Shown piece by piece: positions 1 through 8,136 of a stretch of 39,283 nucleotides of DNA. The DNA is from an uncultured Oscillospiraceae bacterium. GTDB taxonomy: Bacteria; Bacillota; Clostridia; Oscillospirales; Oscillospiraceae. The translations under genes and the position numbers were made by a program. The stretch's first letter is position 1; every line of letters begins with the position of its first letter. The stretch spans positions 1-39,283 of the forward strand of contig CANPYX010000022.1 in assembly GCA_947588955.1 (NCBI GenBank), read 5' to 3'. The notes below the pieces were generated by a model that was not told where the DNA came from, made no database searches, and saw nothing but the letters and a program-made list of their open reading frames with translations.

Positions 1-141
1 TGTGAAGCATGGGCAAAAGAAAAACATTGTACAGAGTTTGCAAGTGATTGTGAGCTCGAAAATGACGACAGTTTGCGCTTTCATACGGCGATGGGGTTTG
101 AGGTGGCAAATCGAATTATTTGTTTCAGGAAAGATATATAA
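1..141 (+). CDS. GNAT acetyltransferase, AAC(6')-like, 3' end only
   Basis: Reading frame 1 is open from the first base to the TAA at 139-141 and gives 46 residues. The tail contains the patterns EFASDCELEN, LRFHTAMGF and ANRIICF. These match what I know of the C-terminal part of AAC(6')-type aminoglycoside acetyltransferases: an acidic ASDCE strand, a helix ending in FH..GF, and the final IICF strand. Such enzymes transfer acetyl from acetyl-CoA to an aminoglycoside amine. The N-terminal acetyl-CoA-binding part lies outside the window, so it is not known whether the gene is intact or acts on an antibiotic. A general GNAT enzyme is the alternative. Confidence 0.6.
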   Translation, partial: CEAWAKEKHCTEFASDCELENDDSLRFHTAMGFEVANRIICFRKDI

Positions 142-194
142 ACAAATTCTGATTTATCTGTCTCATGGATTTTAATATGTGCACTTCTATACGC

Positions 195-223
195 AAAAGC
201 AGACGGTTTTTCGTCTGCTTTTT
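195..223 (+). terminator. intrinsic terminator after the acetyltransferase gene
   Basis: A perfect 11-bp stem (195-205 with 212-222, AAAAGCAGACG) closes a 6-nt T-rich loop and runs into a T tract. The A run on the 5' side means it could also stop transcription from the other direction. Confidence 0.85.
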
Positions 224-273
224 GCTGTCTTATGCGGAACTGCCTGATCGGGTTATTTTTTTCAAAAAAACTG

Positions 274-302
274 TTGACAACCGTCCACAACTGTGTTATT
301 GT
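274..302 (+). promoter_or_regulatory. sigma-A type promoter of the ytr-like operon
   Basis: A consensus -35 TTGACA (274-279) is separated by 17 bp from a -10 TATTGT (297-302). It lies 39 bp before the GntR-family start codon. The -10 box is inside the left arm of the inverted repeat at 292-327. Confidence 0.8.
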
Positions 303-327
303 ATTAATCGCCTAATACAATAACACA
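292..327 (+). promoter_or_regulatory. operator: perfect 15-bp inverted repeat
   Basis: TGTGTTATTGTATTA (292-306) is exactly mirrored at 313-327 around a 6-bp spacer. It covers the -10 box and the expected start of transcription, immediately before the GntR/YtrA-family regulator gene. Its position suggests autorepression by that regulator. YtrA-family operators are known as long inverted repeats in such promoters; binding here is inferred. Confidence 0.8.
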
Positions 328-340
328 AAGGAGGATTGAG

Positions 341-703
341 ATGGAATGGCGGCTTGACGGGAGCGGACCCATCTGGGAGCAGATAGCCGTGGAGTTGAAG
401 ACCCGCGTCGCTGCCGGCGAGCTCCGGCCGGGGGAGAGGCTCAGCGGCGTTCGGGAGCTGGCCCTGGAGGCGGGTGTCAACCCAAACACCATGCAGAGGG
501 CTCTTTCGGAGCTGGAGCGCCAGGGGCTCCTGTACTCCCAGCGCACGGCGGGCAGGTTCGTCACGGAGGACCGGGAGATCATCGGCGAAGCCCGCCGGGA
601 GCTGGCGGAGGAGCGCGTCCAAAGATTCCTCGGTTCAATGGACGGCCTTGGCTACACCCTGGAGGAGATAATCGGGCTTTTGAAAAAGGAAAAGGAGGAA
701 TGA
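341..703 (+). CDS. GntR-family (YtrA subfamily) transcriptional regulator
   Basis: This 120-residue protein has a GntR-type winged helix in its first 75 residues (DGSGPIWEQIAVELK, then GERLSGVRELALEAGVNPNTMQRAL and a wing with RTAGRFV). Only a short helical tail of about 45 residues follows, with no ligand-binding domain. That length and build define the YtrA subfamily, whose members usually repress a neighbouring ABC-transporter operon in response to cell-envelope stress or antibiotics. The start follows a good AGGAGG site at about 330-335. The next gene begins 2 nt after the stop, so the regulator and transporter are surely co-transcribed. The perfect operator upstream supports autoregulation. 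The inducer cannot be read from the sequence. Confidence 0.85.
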   Translation: MEWRLDGSGPIWEQIAVELKTRVAAGELRPGERLSGVRELALEAGVNPNTMQRALSELERQGLLYSQRTAGRFVTEDREIIGEARRELAEERVQRFLGSMDGLGYTLEEIIGLLKKEKEE

Positions 704-705
704 AA

Positions 706-1401
706 ATGCCAACACTCAAATGCACCGCCCTGACAAAGAGCTACGGGCGGGTAAAAGCTCTGGAGGACGTGGACCTTACGGTGGAGCCGGGGCGCGTCGT
801 GGGACTTTTGGGGCCAAACGGCAGCGGCAAGACCACGCTTATAAAGCTTGCCAACGGCCTACTCACCCCCACCTCCGGCAAGATACTTATAAACGGCCTT
901 GAGCCGGGGATAGAGTCAAAGAAGACGATATCCTATCTGCCGGAGCGTCCGGGACTTCCCGACTGGATGAGCTCTGCGGACCTTACGGGCTTTTACGGGG
1001 ACTTTTACGCCGATTTCGACCCCGCCGCCGCCCGCGACATGCTCTCGCGCCTGGGCATCGACATGAAGTCGAAGCTGAAGCACCTTTCAAAGGGAAGCCG
1101 GGAGAAGGTCCAGCTCATAATGGTGATGTCCCGCAAGGCGGGGCTCTATCTCCTTGACGAGCCCATCGGCGGCGTTGACCCGGCGGCGCGGGACTACATC
1201 CTCGGCACCATAATCTCAAACTACAACCCCAACGCCTCGGTGATAATCTCCACCCACCTCATCGCCGACGTGGAGAAGGTGCTGGACGACGTTATATTCA
1301 TAAACCACGGCAGGATAGTCCTGGCGTCCCCTGCCGACGAGCTGCGGGAAAAGCAGGGCAAGAGCGTAGACAGCATATTCAGGGAGGTGTTCAAATGTTA
1401 G
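706..1401 (+). CDS. ABC transporter ATP-binding protein (YtrB-like)
   Basis: This ABC ATPase energises the membrane protein encoded next. Walker A is GPNGSGKTT near residue 36, an ABC-signature-like LSKGS lies near residue 126, and Walker B with the catalytic Glu is LYLLDEP near residue 147. The conserved H-loop is in ISTHLIADVE. The size of 231 residues is usual for antibiotic-type exporters of the BcrA/YtrB kind. I chose ATG 706 because GGAGG at 694-698 stands 7 nt before it; ATG 700 would leave only 1 nt. The gene overlaps the permease by 7 nt, which suggests translational coupling. Transport of, or response to, a wall-active compound is inferred from the family. Confidence 0.85.
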   Translation: MPTLKCTALTKSYGRVKALEDVDLTVEPGRVVGLLGPNGSGKTTLIKLANGLLTPTSGKILINGLEPGIESKKTISYLPERPGLPDWMSSADLTGFYGDFYADFDPAAARDMLSRLGIDMKSKLKHLSKGSREKVQLIMVMSRKAGLYLLDEPIGGVDPAARDYILGTIISNYNPNASVIISTHLIADVEKVLDDVIFINHGRIVLASPADELREKQGKSVDSIFREVFKC

Positions 1402-2198
1402 GAAAGCTTCTAAAGCACGAGCTTCGCGCCACGGCCCACACCATGCTGCCGATACTCGGCATAATGCTCCTAGTTTCGGCTATGGCGAACCTGGGCCTTC
1501 GCTTCATGGACGGCAGGAGCGTCCCGGCGGTGGTGTCGGTGATGTGCACGCTCATCGTGGTGATTTTCGCCGTGGGGCTTCTCGCCATGGGAATGGTGGC
1601 TGTCTTTATGATGGTCCGCCGCTTCCGCGACAACCTCCTGCGGGACGAGGGCTACATCATGCACACCCTGCCGGTCAGCGTCCACGCCCAGATATGGAGC
1701 AAGGTCATCGTCTCCTCCCTCTGGTACGCCCTCACCGGCGCCGCCGTGGTGCTGTCCTGTATGCTCGCCGCCGCGGACATCGAGTTTATCCGCTCCGTGG
1801 GAAAGGCGTTGAAGGAGTTCATGCGCCTCATGGCTGAGGACGTCAAAAACATAGAGTTACTCTTTGAGGTCCTCGCCCTCCTGGTCCTGGGAGCCCTCTC
1901 CGTCAGCCTGAGCTTTGACGCCGCCCTCGCCGTGGGCCACTCCTTCCCAAGCCGCAAAATGCTCATCTCCGTCTGCGTATTCGTGGCGATGCTGGTCCTG
2001 AGCCAAACCGCCGCCGCGCTCATCTCCAAGGCGGTGAACGACACGGGACTTCTGGAGCTGGTGGACAGCCACGTCACAGGCTTTATGGCGGCTTGGCGCG
2101 CCGTCTGCGCCTACGCCGCCGCCCTCCTCGCCGCCTACGGCGCCGTGTGCTACGCCATCACCGCCTACTTCCTCAAACGACACTTAAACCTGGAATAA
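1395..2198 (+). CDS. ABC-2-like membrane protein, permease partner of the ATPase
   Basis: This 267-residue integral membrane protein is very hydrophobic. About six membrane segments are visible: near residues 15-35, 47-72, 106-126, 153-178, 190-210 and 235-258. Between the second and third lies a polar stretch (MVRRFRDNLLRDEGYIMHTLPVS). The pattern of a lysine- or arginine-rich start (LGKLLKHELRATAH), two helices, then DEGYLMHTLPV is what I know from membrane partners of YtrA-regulated ABC systems in clostridia. It overlaps the ATPase gene and is followed by a terminator, so it closes a three-gene operon. Substrate unknown. Confidence 0.75.
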   Translation: MLGKLLKHELRATAHTMLPILGIMLLVSAMANLGLRFMDGRSVPAVVSVMCTLIVVIFAVGLLAMGMVAVFMMVRRFRDNLLRDEGYIMHTLPVSVHAQIWSKVIVSSLWYALTGAAVVLSCMLAAADIEFIRSVGKALKEFMRLMAEDVKNIELLFEVLALLVLGALSVSLSFDAALAVGHSFPSRKMLISVCVFVAMLVLSQTAAALISKAVNDTGLLELVDSHVTGFMAAWRAVCAYAAALLAAYGAVCYAITAYFLKRHLNLE

Positions 2199-2215
2199 AA
2201 AAGTATACCCTCACC

Positions 2216-2254
2216 CCGCCGGACAGGAGCTTCCGCCCCCGTCCGGCGGTTTTT
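2216..2254 (+). terminator. intrinsic terminator of the ytr-like operon
   Basis: The 9-bp GC-rich stem CCGCCGGAC (2216-2224) pairs with GTCCGGCGG (2241-2249), followed at once by TTTTT. Confidence 0.88.
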
Positions 2255-2255
2255 C

Positions 2256-2284
2256 TTGATAAATCTGCGTAACTGTGTTATCCT
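2256..2284 (+). promoter_or_regulatory. promoter of mutS2
   Basis: TTGATA (2256-2261), a 17-bp spacer, then TATCCT (2279-2284). A TG dinucleotide one base before the -10 box makes it an extended -10. It begins directly after the terminator of the preceding operon. Confidence 0.6.
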
Positions 2285-2325
2285 GTAAACAATAATTAGA
2301 TAAACCGCAAAACGGGGTGAAAACC

Positions 2326-4692
2326 ATGACGCTTTACGAAAAATCCCAATCTATTCTTGAGCTGCCCGCCGTGCTGGATATGCTCGCCGCCAGGTGCGTC
2401 TCCGACGGGGCGAAGGACGCCGCCCGCGCCCTTGCGCCCACCTCCGACAGGGCGGAGGCGGAGCGCCGGCAGACCGAGACCTCCGACGCCAGGGACATGA
2501 TGACCCTCTACTCCGCCCCGTCCTTTGACGGGGTGAAGGACATACGCGACAGCTTAAAGCGCGCCGACGCGGGAGGTATGCTCAACACCCGTGAGCTTAC
2601 GGACATAGCCCACGTCCTCCGCGCCGCCAGAAACGCCGTCTCCTACGCCTCAGGCGACGAGAGCGGCGCCAGGTCCATCGGCTATCTCTTCTCCTCCCTC
2701 CACGCCAACCGCTACCTGGAGGACAGGATAACCAACTCCATCGTGGGCGAGGGCGAGCTTGCCGACTCCGCCTCCACGGAGCTTGCGGACATCAGAAGGG
2801 CGATGCGCGTGGCGGGCAGCAAGGTGCGCGAGGCGCTTCAAAAGATAATAACCTCCCCGACCTACGCCAAGGTCCTCCAGGAGCCCATCATCACCGTGAA
2901 AAACGGGCGCTACGTGGTGCCCGTCAAGGCGGAGCACAAGGGCGCCGTGCCCGGCCTCACCCACGACATATCCTCCTCCGGCGCCACCCTCTTTATCGAG
3001 CCCATGAGCGCGGTGAAGGCAAACAACGAGATACGCGAGCTTTTGGCGCGGGAGGAGCGGGAGGTGGAGCGCATACTCCGGGAGCTGTCCGCCGAGGCGT
3101 CGGACTTCTCCGAGAGCATAGCCCTGGATTACAACCTGCTCACGCAGCTCGACCTCATATTCGCCAAGGCGAAGCTGAGCTATGACCTGAACTGCGCCCG
3201 CCCCGCCTTCTCGGACAACGGCGGGATCGTCCTCAAAAAGGCGCGCCACCCCCTGTTGCGCCAGTCCGAGGCGGTGCCCATCGACATTGAGCTGGGCGGC
3301 GGCTTTGACACGCTGGTCATAACCGGACCCAACACCGGCGGAAAGACGGTGAGCCTCAAGACCTTGGGGCTTTTGTGCCTCATGGCCCAGTGCGGGCTCC
3401 ATATCCCCGCCGGCGACGAGAGCTCCATACCCCTTTTCCAAAAGGTCCTGGCGGACATAGGCGACGAGCAGTCCATCGAGCAGTCCCTCTCCACCTTCTC
3501 CTCCCACATGACCAACATAGTGGGGATACTCTCCGAGTGCGGCGAGGGGACCCTCGCCCTCTTTGACGAGCTGGGCGCGGGTACGGACCCGGCGGAGGGC
3601 GCGGCGCTGGCTGTGGCCATCATAGAATACGCCCGGAGCATAGGCGCGCACATCGCCGCCACCACCCACTATGCGGAGTTGAAAATATACGCCATGACGG
3701 AGCGCGGCGTTATGAACGCCTCCTGCGAGTTTGACGTGAAGACCCTAAAGCCCACCTACCGCCTCCTCATGGGCATACCCGGCAAGTCCAACGCCTTTGC
3801 CATCTCCGAGCGCCTGGGCCTTCCCGGACACATCATCGACGATGCCAAAAGGCGCATGGACCAGGGTGACGCCGACTTCGAGGAGGCGCTTTCAAAGTTG
3901 GAGGAGAACCGCAAGGTCTCCGAGGAGCGGAAAATGGAGACCGCCGAGACACTGAGAAAGGCGAAGGAGGACCTGGACGCCGCCGAAAAGGAGCGGAAAA
4001 GGGCGGAGGAGGAGCGGCTCAAATTCACCAGAAACGCCCGCGGTGAGGCGGAGCGCATCATTGAGGACGCCCGCCGCGCCGCAGACGAGGCGTTCAGGGA
4101 GATCGAGCGTATGCGCCGCGAGGCGGCGTCGGACACTGACTGGCAGCGCCTCAACGAGGCGAAGGCCAGACTCCGCCAGGGTCTGAACGAGGCGCAGGAC
4201 CGCGTGACGCCGGAGAGGCAGCAATACGTGGAGCGGGAGAGGACCCGCGACGCTGTGAAGGGCGACACCGTGGAGATAATATCAATCGGCGCCCGCGCCC
4301 AGGTGCTCCGGGTGGACCCGGACGGCACTCTCCAGCTTCAGGCGGGGATAATGAAGGTCACGGCAAAGCAGAGCGAGGTGCGGGTAGTCGAGCCCGAAAA
4401 GCCAAAGGCGAAGCCCGCCGCCGTATCCGTGCCCGTGTCCTCCGAGGGCGCGGGATCGGAGCTGGACGTGCGCGGCATGACCGCCGAGGAGACCGTGGCG
4501 CTGGTGGAGCGGTTCATCGACAGGGCTCAGATGCGCCACCTCAACCAGGTAACCGTGATCCACGGCAAGGGCACCGGCGTGCTGAGAAAGGCCGTCCACG
4601 AGTGCCTCAAGCGATCAAAGCAGGTGAAAAGCTACCGCCTGGGCAGGTTCGGCGAGGGGGAGAGCGGCGTCACCATCGTGGAGATAAAATGA
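2326..4692 (+). CDS. mutS2: endonuclease MutS2
   Basis: MutS2 binds branched DNA and, in Gram-positive bacteria, also acts at collided ribosomes. The core and clamp regions fill residues 1-300, followed by a MutS ATPase with Walker A GPNTGGKT (334-341) and Walker B LALFDELGAGTDP. A long charged coiled coil (about 510-610) follows. A C-terminal Smr nuclease domain starts at LDVRGMTAEE (about 713) and carries HGKGTG (about 746). No N-terminal mismatch-recognition domain is present, which separates it from MutS. At 788 residues it has the family length. I prefer ATG 2326, preceded by GGGGTG; the in-frame GTG at 2317 would add three residues but use up that ribosome site. It has its own promoter. 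Confidence 0.93.
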   Translation: MTLYEKSQSILELPAVLDMLAARCVSDGAKDAARALAPTSDRAEAERRQTETSDARDMMTLYSAPSFDGVKDIRDSLKRADAGGMLNTRELTDIAHVLRAARNAVSYASGDESGARSIGYLFSSLHANRYLEDRITNSIVGEGELADSASTELADIRRAMRVAGSKVREALQKIITSPTYAKVLQEPIITVKNGRYVVPVKAEHKGAVPGLTHDISSSGATLFIEPMSAVKANNEIRELLAREEREVERILRELSAEASDFSESIALDYNLLTQLDLIFAKAKLSYDLNCARPAFSDNGGIVLKKARHPLLRQSEAVPIDIELGGGFDTLVITGPNTGGKTVSLKTLGLLCLMAQCGLHIPAGDESSIPLFQKVLADIGDEQSIEQSLSTFSSHMTNIVGILSECGEGTLALFDELGAGTDPAEGAALAVAIIEYARSIGAHIAATTHYAELKIYAMTERGVMNASCEFDVKTLKPTYRLLMGIPGKSNAFAISERLGLPGHIIDDAKRRMDQGDADFEEALSKLEENRKVSEERKMETAETLRKAKEDLDAAEKERKRAEEERLKFTRNARGEAERIIEDARRAADEAFREIERMRREAASDTDWQRLNEAKARLRQGLNEAQDRVTPERQQYVERERTRDAVKGDTVEIISIGARAQVLRVDPDGTLQLQAGIMKVTAKQSEVRVVEPEKPKAKPAAVSVPVSSEGAGSELDVRGMTAEETVALVERFIDRAQMRHLNQVTVIHGKGTGVLRKAVHECLKRSKQVKSYRLGRFGEGESGVTIVEIK

Positions 4693-4765
4693 GCTAACCG
4701 CCCTTCTTGGTCAAATTGGCACTATTTTTTCGGGTTTTAAGGTCAATATTCAACACAATTATTCA

Positions 4766-4794
4766 TTGACGAGAGGGGCGCTCTTTGATAAAAT
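4766..4794 (+). promoter_or_regulatory. promoter of the HPr-like gene
   Basis: TTGACG (4766-4771), a 17-bp spacer and TAAAAT (4789-4794). The leader to the start codon at 4858 is about 55 nt and includes AAGGAGG at about 4842-4849. Confidence 0.75.
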
Positions 4795-4857
4795 GTTGTC
4801 ATCGTTTATAACCGTTCCGTGGGCATGGGCCTGCGCACTTTTTAAGGAGGGGCATCT

Positions 4858-5121
4858 ATGTTTGCTAAAACAGTCGAGGTCAAGAATCAGGTCGGTCTGA
4901 GAGCCAGGCCCGCCACCTTCTTCACCCAGAAGGCCAATGAGTTCAAGTGCCAGGTCTGGATCGAGAAGGAGGAGCGCCGTGTCAACGCCAAGAGCCTGCT
5001 GGGCGTTCTTTCCCTGGGAATAATCAAGGGCATGACCATCTCCATCGCCGCCGACGGCGAGGATGAGGAGCGCGCCGTGGAGACCCTTTGCGACCTCATC
5101 TCTCACGACTTCGCGGAGTAA
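4858..5121 (+). CDS. HPr-family protein lacking the active-site histidine (Crh-like)
   Basis: This 87-residue protein aligns over its whole length with HPr of the phosphotransferase system: N-terminal strand, the GLxARPA loop, and KSLLGVLSLGI. The residue that should be His15, which accepts phosphate from Enzyme I, is Arg15 in GLRARPA. Ser46, the HPr-kinase site, is kept in NAKSLLG. A similar pattern is known from Bacillus Crh, where residue 15 is Gln and the protein works only in carbon regulation through Ser46-P. I infer a regulatory role rather than sugar transport. The gene stands alone between its own promoter and two hairpins, with a strong AAGGAGG. A true HPr should exist elsewhere in the genome. 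Confidence 0.88.
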   Translation: MFAKTVEVKNQVGLRARPATFFTQKANEFKCQVWIEKEERRVNAKSLLGVLSLGIIKGMTISIAADGEDEERAVETLCDLISHDFAE

Positions 5122-5138
5122 TCCCGCAACCGCAAATA

Positions 5139-5177
5139 AAAACGGTCTGTTTCAGCAATAATGAAACAGGCCGTTTT
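5139..5177 (+). terminator. intrinsic terminator of the HPr-like gene
   Basis: A 16-bp stem with one G-U pair (5139-5154 with 5162-5177, core ACGGTCTGTTTCA) closes a 7-nt loop. It has AAAA on the left and TTTT on the right, so it may work in both directions. Confidence 0.85.
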
Positions 5178-5184
5178 AGCTTGT

Positions 5185-5207
5185 CAAAAAGGGAGTTGCC
5201 CTTTTTG
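5185..5207 (+). terminator. second hairpin, backup terminator or uvrC leader structure
   Basis: CAAAAAGGG (5185-5193) pairs perfectly with CCCTTTTTG (5199-5207) around a 5-nt loop, eight bases after the first terminator. The T run falls within the stem. It may reinforce termination. Confidence 0.5.
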
Positions 5208-5251
5208 CTTGAAACGACTTGCCGCATTACCTTTGACGAGGGGGGATAACC

Positions 5252-7081
5252 GTGAATCCAAAGCTTGACGAGCTGCGCGAAAAGGCGGCGGCGCTGCCCC
5301 TGAAGCCGGGGTGCTACATTATGCTCAACGCCGAAGGCACGGTCATCTACGTGGGCAAGGCCAAGGCGCTTCGCAACCGTGTCAGCTCCTACTTCCACGG
5401 CTCCCACAACGCCAAGACCGAGGCGATGATCTCCAACATCGACGACTTCAACGTGATAATCGCCAAGTCCGAGTTTGAGGCGCTGGTGCTGGAAAACTCC
5501 CTCATCAAGCACCACTCCCCGAAATACAACATTTTGCTCAAGGACGACAAGGGCTACCCATTCGTCCGGCTCGACGTAAAAGCCAAATACCCCCGCTTCT
5601 CCATTGCCTCCCGCAGGGCAAAGGACGGCGCGGAGTATTTCGGACCCTTCGGGTCACGCGGCAACACCAAGACCGCCCTTGAAATGCTCCTGAAGGCGTT
5701 GAAGCTTCCCACCTGCTCCAAAAGCTTCCCCCGTGACATCGGCAGGGACCGCCCGTGCCTCAACCACCACATGGGCGTCTGCGACGCCTGGTGCGCCGGG
5801 ACCCTCACGGAGGAGGACTACCGTGCGCGCGTGGACCAGGCGGTCATGGTCCTCAAGGGCAGGGGAAGGGAGCTTGCCGGACGCCTGACGGAGCAGATGT
5901 CCCAGGCGGCTGAGGAGCTTAAATTCGAGGAGGCGGCGCGCCTCAGGGACACCGTAAAGGCGCTGAGCCTTCTGGAGACCCGCCAGACCGTCCTCAACAA
6001 GGGCGCCTCGGACACCGACGCCGTGGGCTTCTACGAGGGCCAGGTCCGCTCCGCCTTCGCCGTCCTCCACTACGTCCAGGGACAGCTTTTGGCAAAGGAC
6101 TGCGAGCTCTTTGAGGACCCGCTGGGCGACTTTGGCGAGAGCGTCTCCCTTCTTGTGCGCCAATACTACTTCGACGCCGGCTTCATCCCCTCCCGCGTCC
6201 TCCTGCCCGTGGAGACCGAGGACATGGAGGAGCTGTCCCGATTCCTCACCGAAAAGGCGGGCCACTCCGTCCTGGTGACGGTCCCGCAAAGGGGGATGTA
6301 CCGGGAATTTATGACCGCCGCCGCCGAAAACGCCAGGGAGGAGGTGGAGCGGTCCACCACCGCCTATGAGCGCGTCTCCAAAACCGCCCGGTGGCTTGCC
6401 GACGCACTGGGGCTTGAGGCGCCGCCGGAGAGGATCGAGTCCTTTGACATCTCCAACACCGGCGCCGACGACGTGGTGGCGTCCATGGTGGTGTTCATCG
6501 ACGGCAAGCCGAAAAAGGGCGAATACAGAAAGTTCAAAATGCGCACTGTCGTGGGGCAGGACGACTACGGCTCCATGCGCGAGGCAGTGGGCAGGCGCTT
6601 TGACGGGTACGCATCGGGGGACGAGCGATTCGGCGAGCTCCCCGACCTTCTGCTCATCGACGGCGGCGACAAACACGCCTCGGCGGCAAGGGACGCCATG
6701 CGCGCCGCGGGAGCGGACGTGCCGGTTTTCGGCATGGTGAAGGACGACCGCCACCGCACCCGCGCCCTGGTGACGCCGGAGGGACAGGAGATATCCATAC
6801 AGGCAAACCCGGCGGCGTTTTCCTTCATCGGCGGCATCCAGGAGGAGACTCACCGCTTCGCCATAGAGTACCACAGGACCCTGAGATCGAAAAGGGTGAA
6901 AAAATCAAAGCTTGACGGCATACCCGGCGTGGGGGAGATCCGAAAGGCGGAGCTTTTGCGCTTCTTCAAAAGCGTGAAGGCCGTGGAGAACGCAAGCTTT
7001 GAGGAGCTTTGCGCCGCCGTCCCGAAAAACACCGCCCGCGCCGTATTTGACCGGTTCCACCCGGAGGAGGAAAAGAAATGA
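5252..7081 (+). CDS. uvrC: UvrABC system protein C
   Basis: UvrC makes the two incisions in nucleotide excision repair. The GIY-YIG nuclease domain is at the N terminus (GCYIMLNAEGTVIYVGKAKALR, residues 17-38). A UVR motif that contacts UvrB follows (LKFEEAARLRDTVKAL, about 210-230). The RNase H-like second nuclease domain begins at IESFDISNTGADDVVASMVVF (about 391), and a helix-hairpin-helix lies at the end (LDGIPGVGEIRKAELLRFF). The length of 609 residues is usual. Translation starts at GTG 5252 behind a G-rich ribosome site (GGGGGG). The stop overlaps the rsmD start (ATGA), so the two are coupled. Its context between mutS2 and coaD is typical of clostridia. Confidence 0.95.
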   Translation: MNPKLDELREKAAALPLKPGCYIMLNAEGTVIYVGKAKALRNRVSSYFHGSHNAKTEAMISNIDDFNVIIAKSEFEALVLENSLIKHHSPKYNILLKDDKGYPFVRLDVKAKYPRFSIASRRAKDGAEYFGPFGSRGNTKTALEMLLKALKLPTCSKSFPRDIGRDRPCLNHHMGVCDAWCAGTLTEEDYRARVDQAVMVLKGRGRELAGRLTEQMSQAAEELKFEEAARLRDTVKALSLLETRQTVLNKGASDTDAVGFYEGQVRSAFAVLHYVQGQLLAKDCELFEDPLGDFGESVSLLVRQYYFDAGFIPSRVLLPVETEDMEELSRFLTEKAGHSVLVTVPQRGMYREFMTAAAENAREEVERSTTAYERVSKTARWLADALGLEAPPERIESFDISNTGADDVVASMVVFIDGKPKKGEYRKFKMRTVVGQDDYGSMREAVGRRFDGYASGDERFGELPDLLLIDGGDKHASAARDAMRAAGADVPVFGMVKDDRHRTRALVTPEGQEISIQANPAAFSFIGGIQEETHRFAIEYHRTLRSKRVKKSKLDGIPGVGEIRKAELLRFFKSVKAVENASFEELCAAVPKNTARAVFDRFHPEEEKK

Positions 7082-7617
7082 GAGTAATAACCGGCTCCGC
7101 CCGCGGCAGAAGGCTAAAGGAGCCCTCAAATTACGACATCCGCCCCACCACCGACAAGGTGAAGGAGTCCATGTTCAATATCCTCCAGTTCCGCCTGGAA
7201 AACGCCTCCGTCCTGGACCTTTTCGCCGGCACCGGACAGCTGGGAATCGAGGCCCTCTCCCGCGGCGCCGCCCAATGCGTATTCGTGGACCGCTCATCCG
7301 AGGCCATACGCATAGTTGGAGAGAATTTGAGGGCGACGGGGCTTGAGGACAGGGCAAGGGTGGTCCGCGCCGACTCCTTAGAGTACCTTGAGACCGCCCG
7401 CGGCTTTGACATCATACTCATGGACCCGCCATACGCCCAGGAATTACTGGAAAAAGCATTAAATATCATCGGAAGATTTGACATTTTAAATAAAAATGGT
7501 ATAATCATATGCGAGAGCGACAAGACTCGCGTCCTGCCCCGGCTCCACGAGGCGGATTTTGCCGCGCGGGAGTATAACTACGGGCGCGTGAAGCTCACAA
7601 CCTATACGAGGATTTGA
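7078..7617 (+). CDS. rsmD: 16S rRNA (guanine966-N2)-methyltransferase RsmD
   Basis: RsmD methylates G966 of 16S rRNA with S-adenosylmethionine. The N terminus has the family pattern RVITGSARGRRL followed by RPTTDKVKESMFNIL. The cofactor site is LDLFAGTGQLGIEALSRGA (about 44-62), and the catalytic motif is MDPPYAQ near residue 121. The length of 179 residues is normal. Its ATGA start overlaps the uvrC stop, and coaD starts 3 nt after its stop; rsmD-coaD is a very common pair in Firmicutes. Confidence 0.93.
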   Translation: MRVITGSARGRRLKEPSNYDIRPTTDKVKESMFNILQFRLENASVLDLFAGTGQLGIEALSRGAAQCVFVDRSSEAIRIVGENLRATGLEDRARVVRADSLEYLETARGFDIILMDPPYAQELLEKALNIIGRFDILNKNGIIICESDKTRVLPRLHEADFAAREYNYGRVKLTTYTRI

Positions 7618-7620
7618 CAC

Positions 7621-8103
7621 ATGAAGATCGCCGTTTATCCCGGCTCCTTTGACCCCATCACCCTGGGGCACCTCAACATAATCAAAAGGGCGTCGCGGCT
7701 TTTTGACAGGGTCTACGTCTGCGTGGCGGTGAACTCCGCGAAAAAGCCCCACTTCAGCCTGGAGGAGCGGGCGGATTTCGTCCGCCGCGTCACCGAAAAG
7801 TACGGCAACGTGGAGGTCCGCACCTGTGACGGGCTTTTGGTGGAGTACGCCCGCACCCTGGGCGCCACCTTTATCGTCAAGGGCTTGCGCGCCGTCTCGG
7901 ACTTTGAGATGGAATTTCAAATCGCCCTCCTGAACAAAAAACTCGCCCCTGAGATCGAGACAGTCTTCCTCACCGCCGACGAGAAGTATACATACCTCTC
8001 CTCCACCATCGCACGGGAGATGGCGACATACAACGCCGACATCTCCAGGGTCGTGCCCAGGGAGATAATCCCCGACGTGCTGGAAAGGCTCAGCGGTAAA
8101 TAA
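7621..8103 (+). CDS. coaD: pantetheine-phosphate adenylyltransferase
   Basis: CoaD joins 4'-phosphopantetheine and ATP to make dephospho-CoA, the fourth step of coenzyme A synthesis. The nucleotidyl-transferase motif is YPGSFDPITLGHLNII (TxGH, residues 5-20). The later signature YLSSTIAREMA (about 124-134) carries the second ATP-binding region, and the loop VKGLRAVSDFEMEFQ is also family-typical. The protein has 160 residues, the usual length. The gene is coupled tightly behind rsmD. Confidence 0.95.
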   Translation: MKIAVYPGSFDPITLGHLNIIKRASRLFDRVYVCVAVNSAKKPHFSLEERADFVRRVTEKYGNVEVRTCDGLLVEYARTLGATFIVKGLRAVSDFEMEFQIALLNKKLAPEIETVFLTADEKYTYLSSTIAREMATYNADISRVVPREIIPDVLERLSGK

Positions 8104-8136
8104 AAATCATTTCACACACAGAAAGGATAAAAGACT

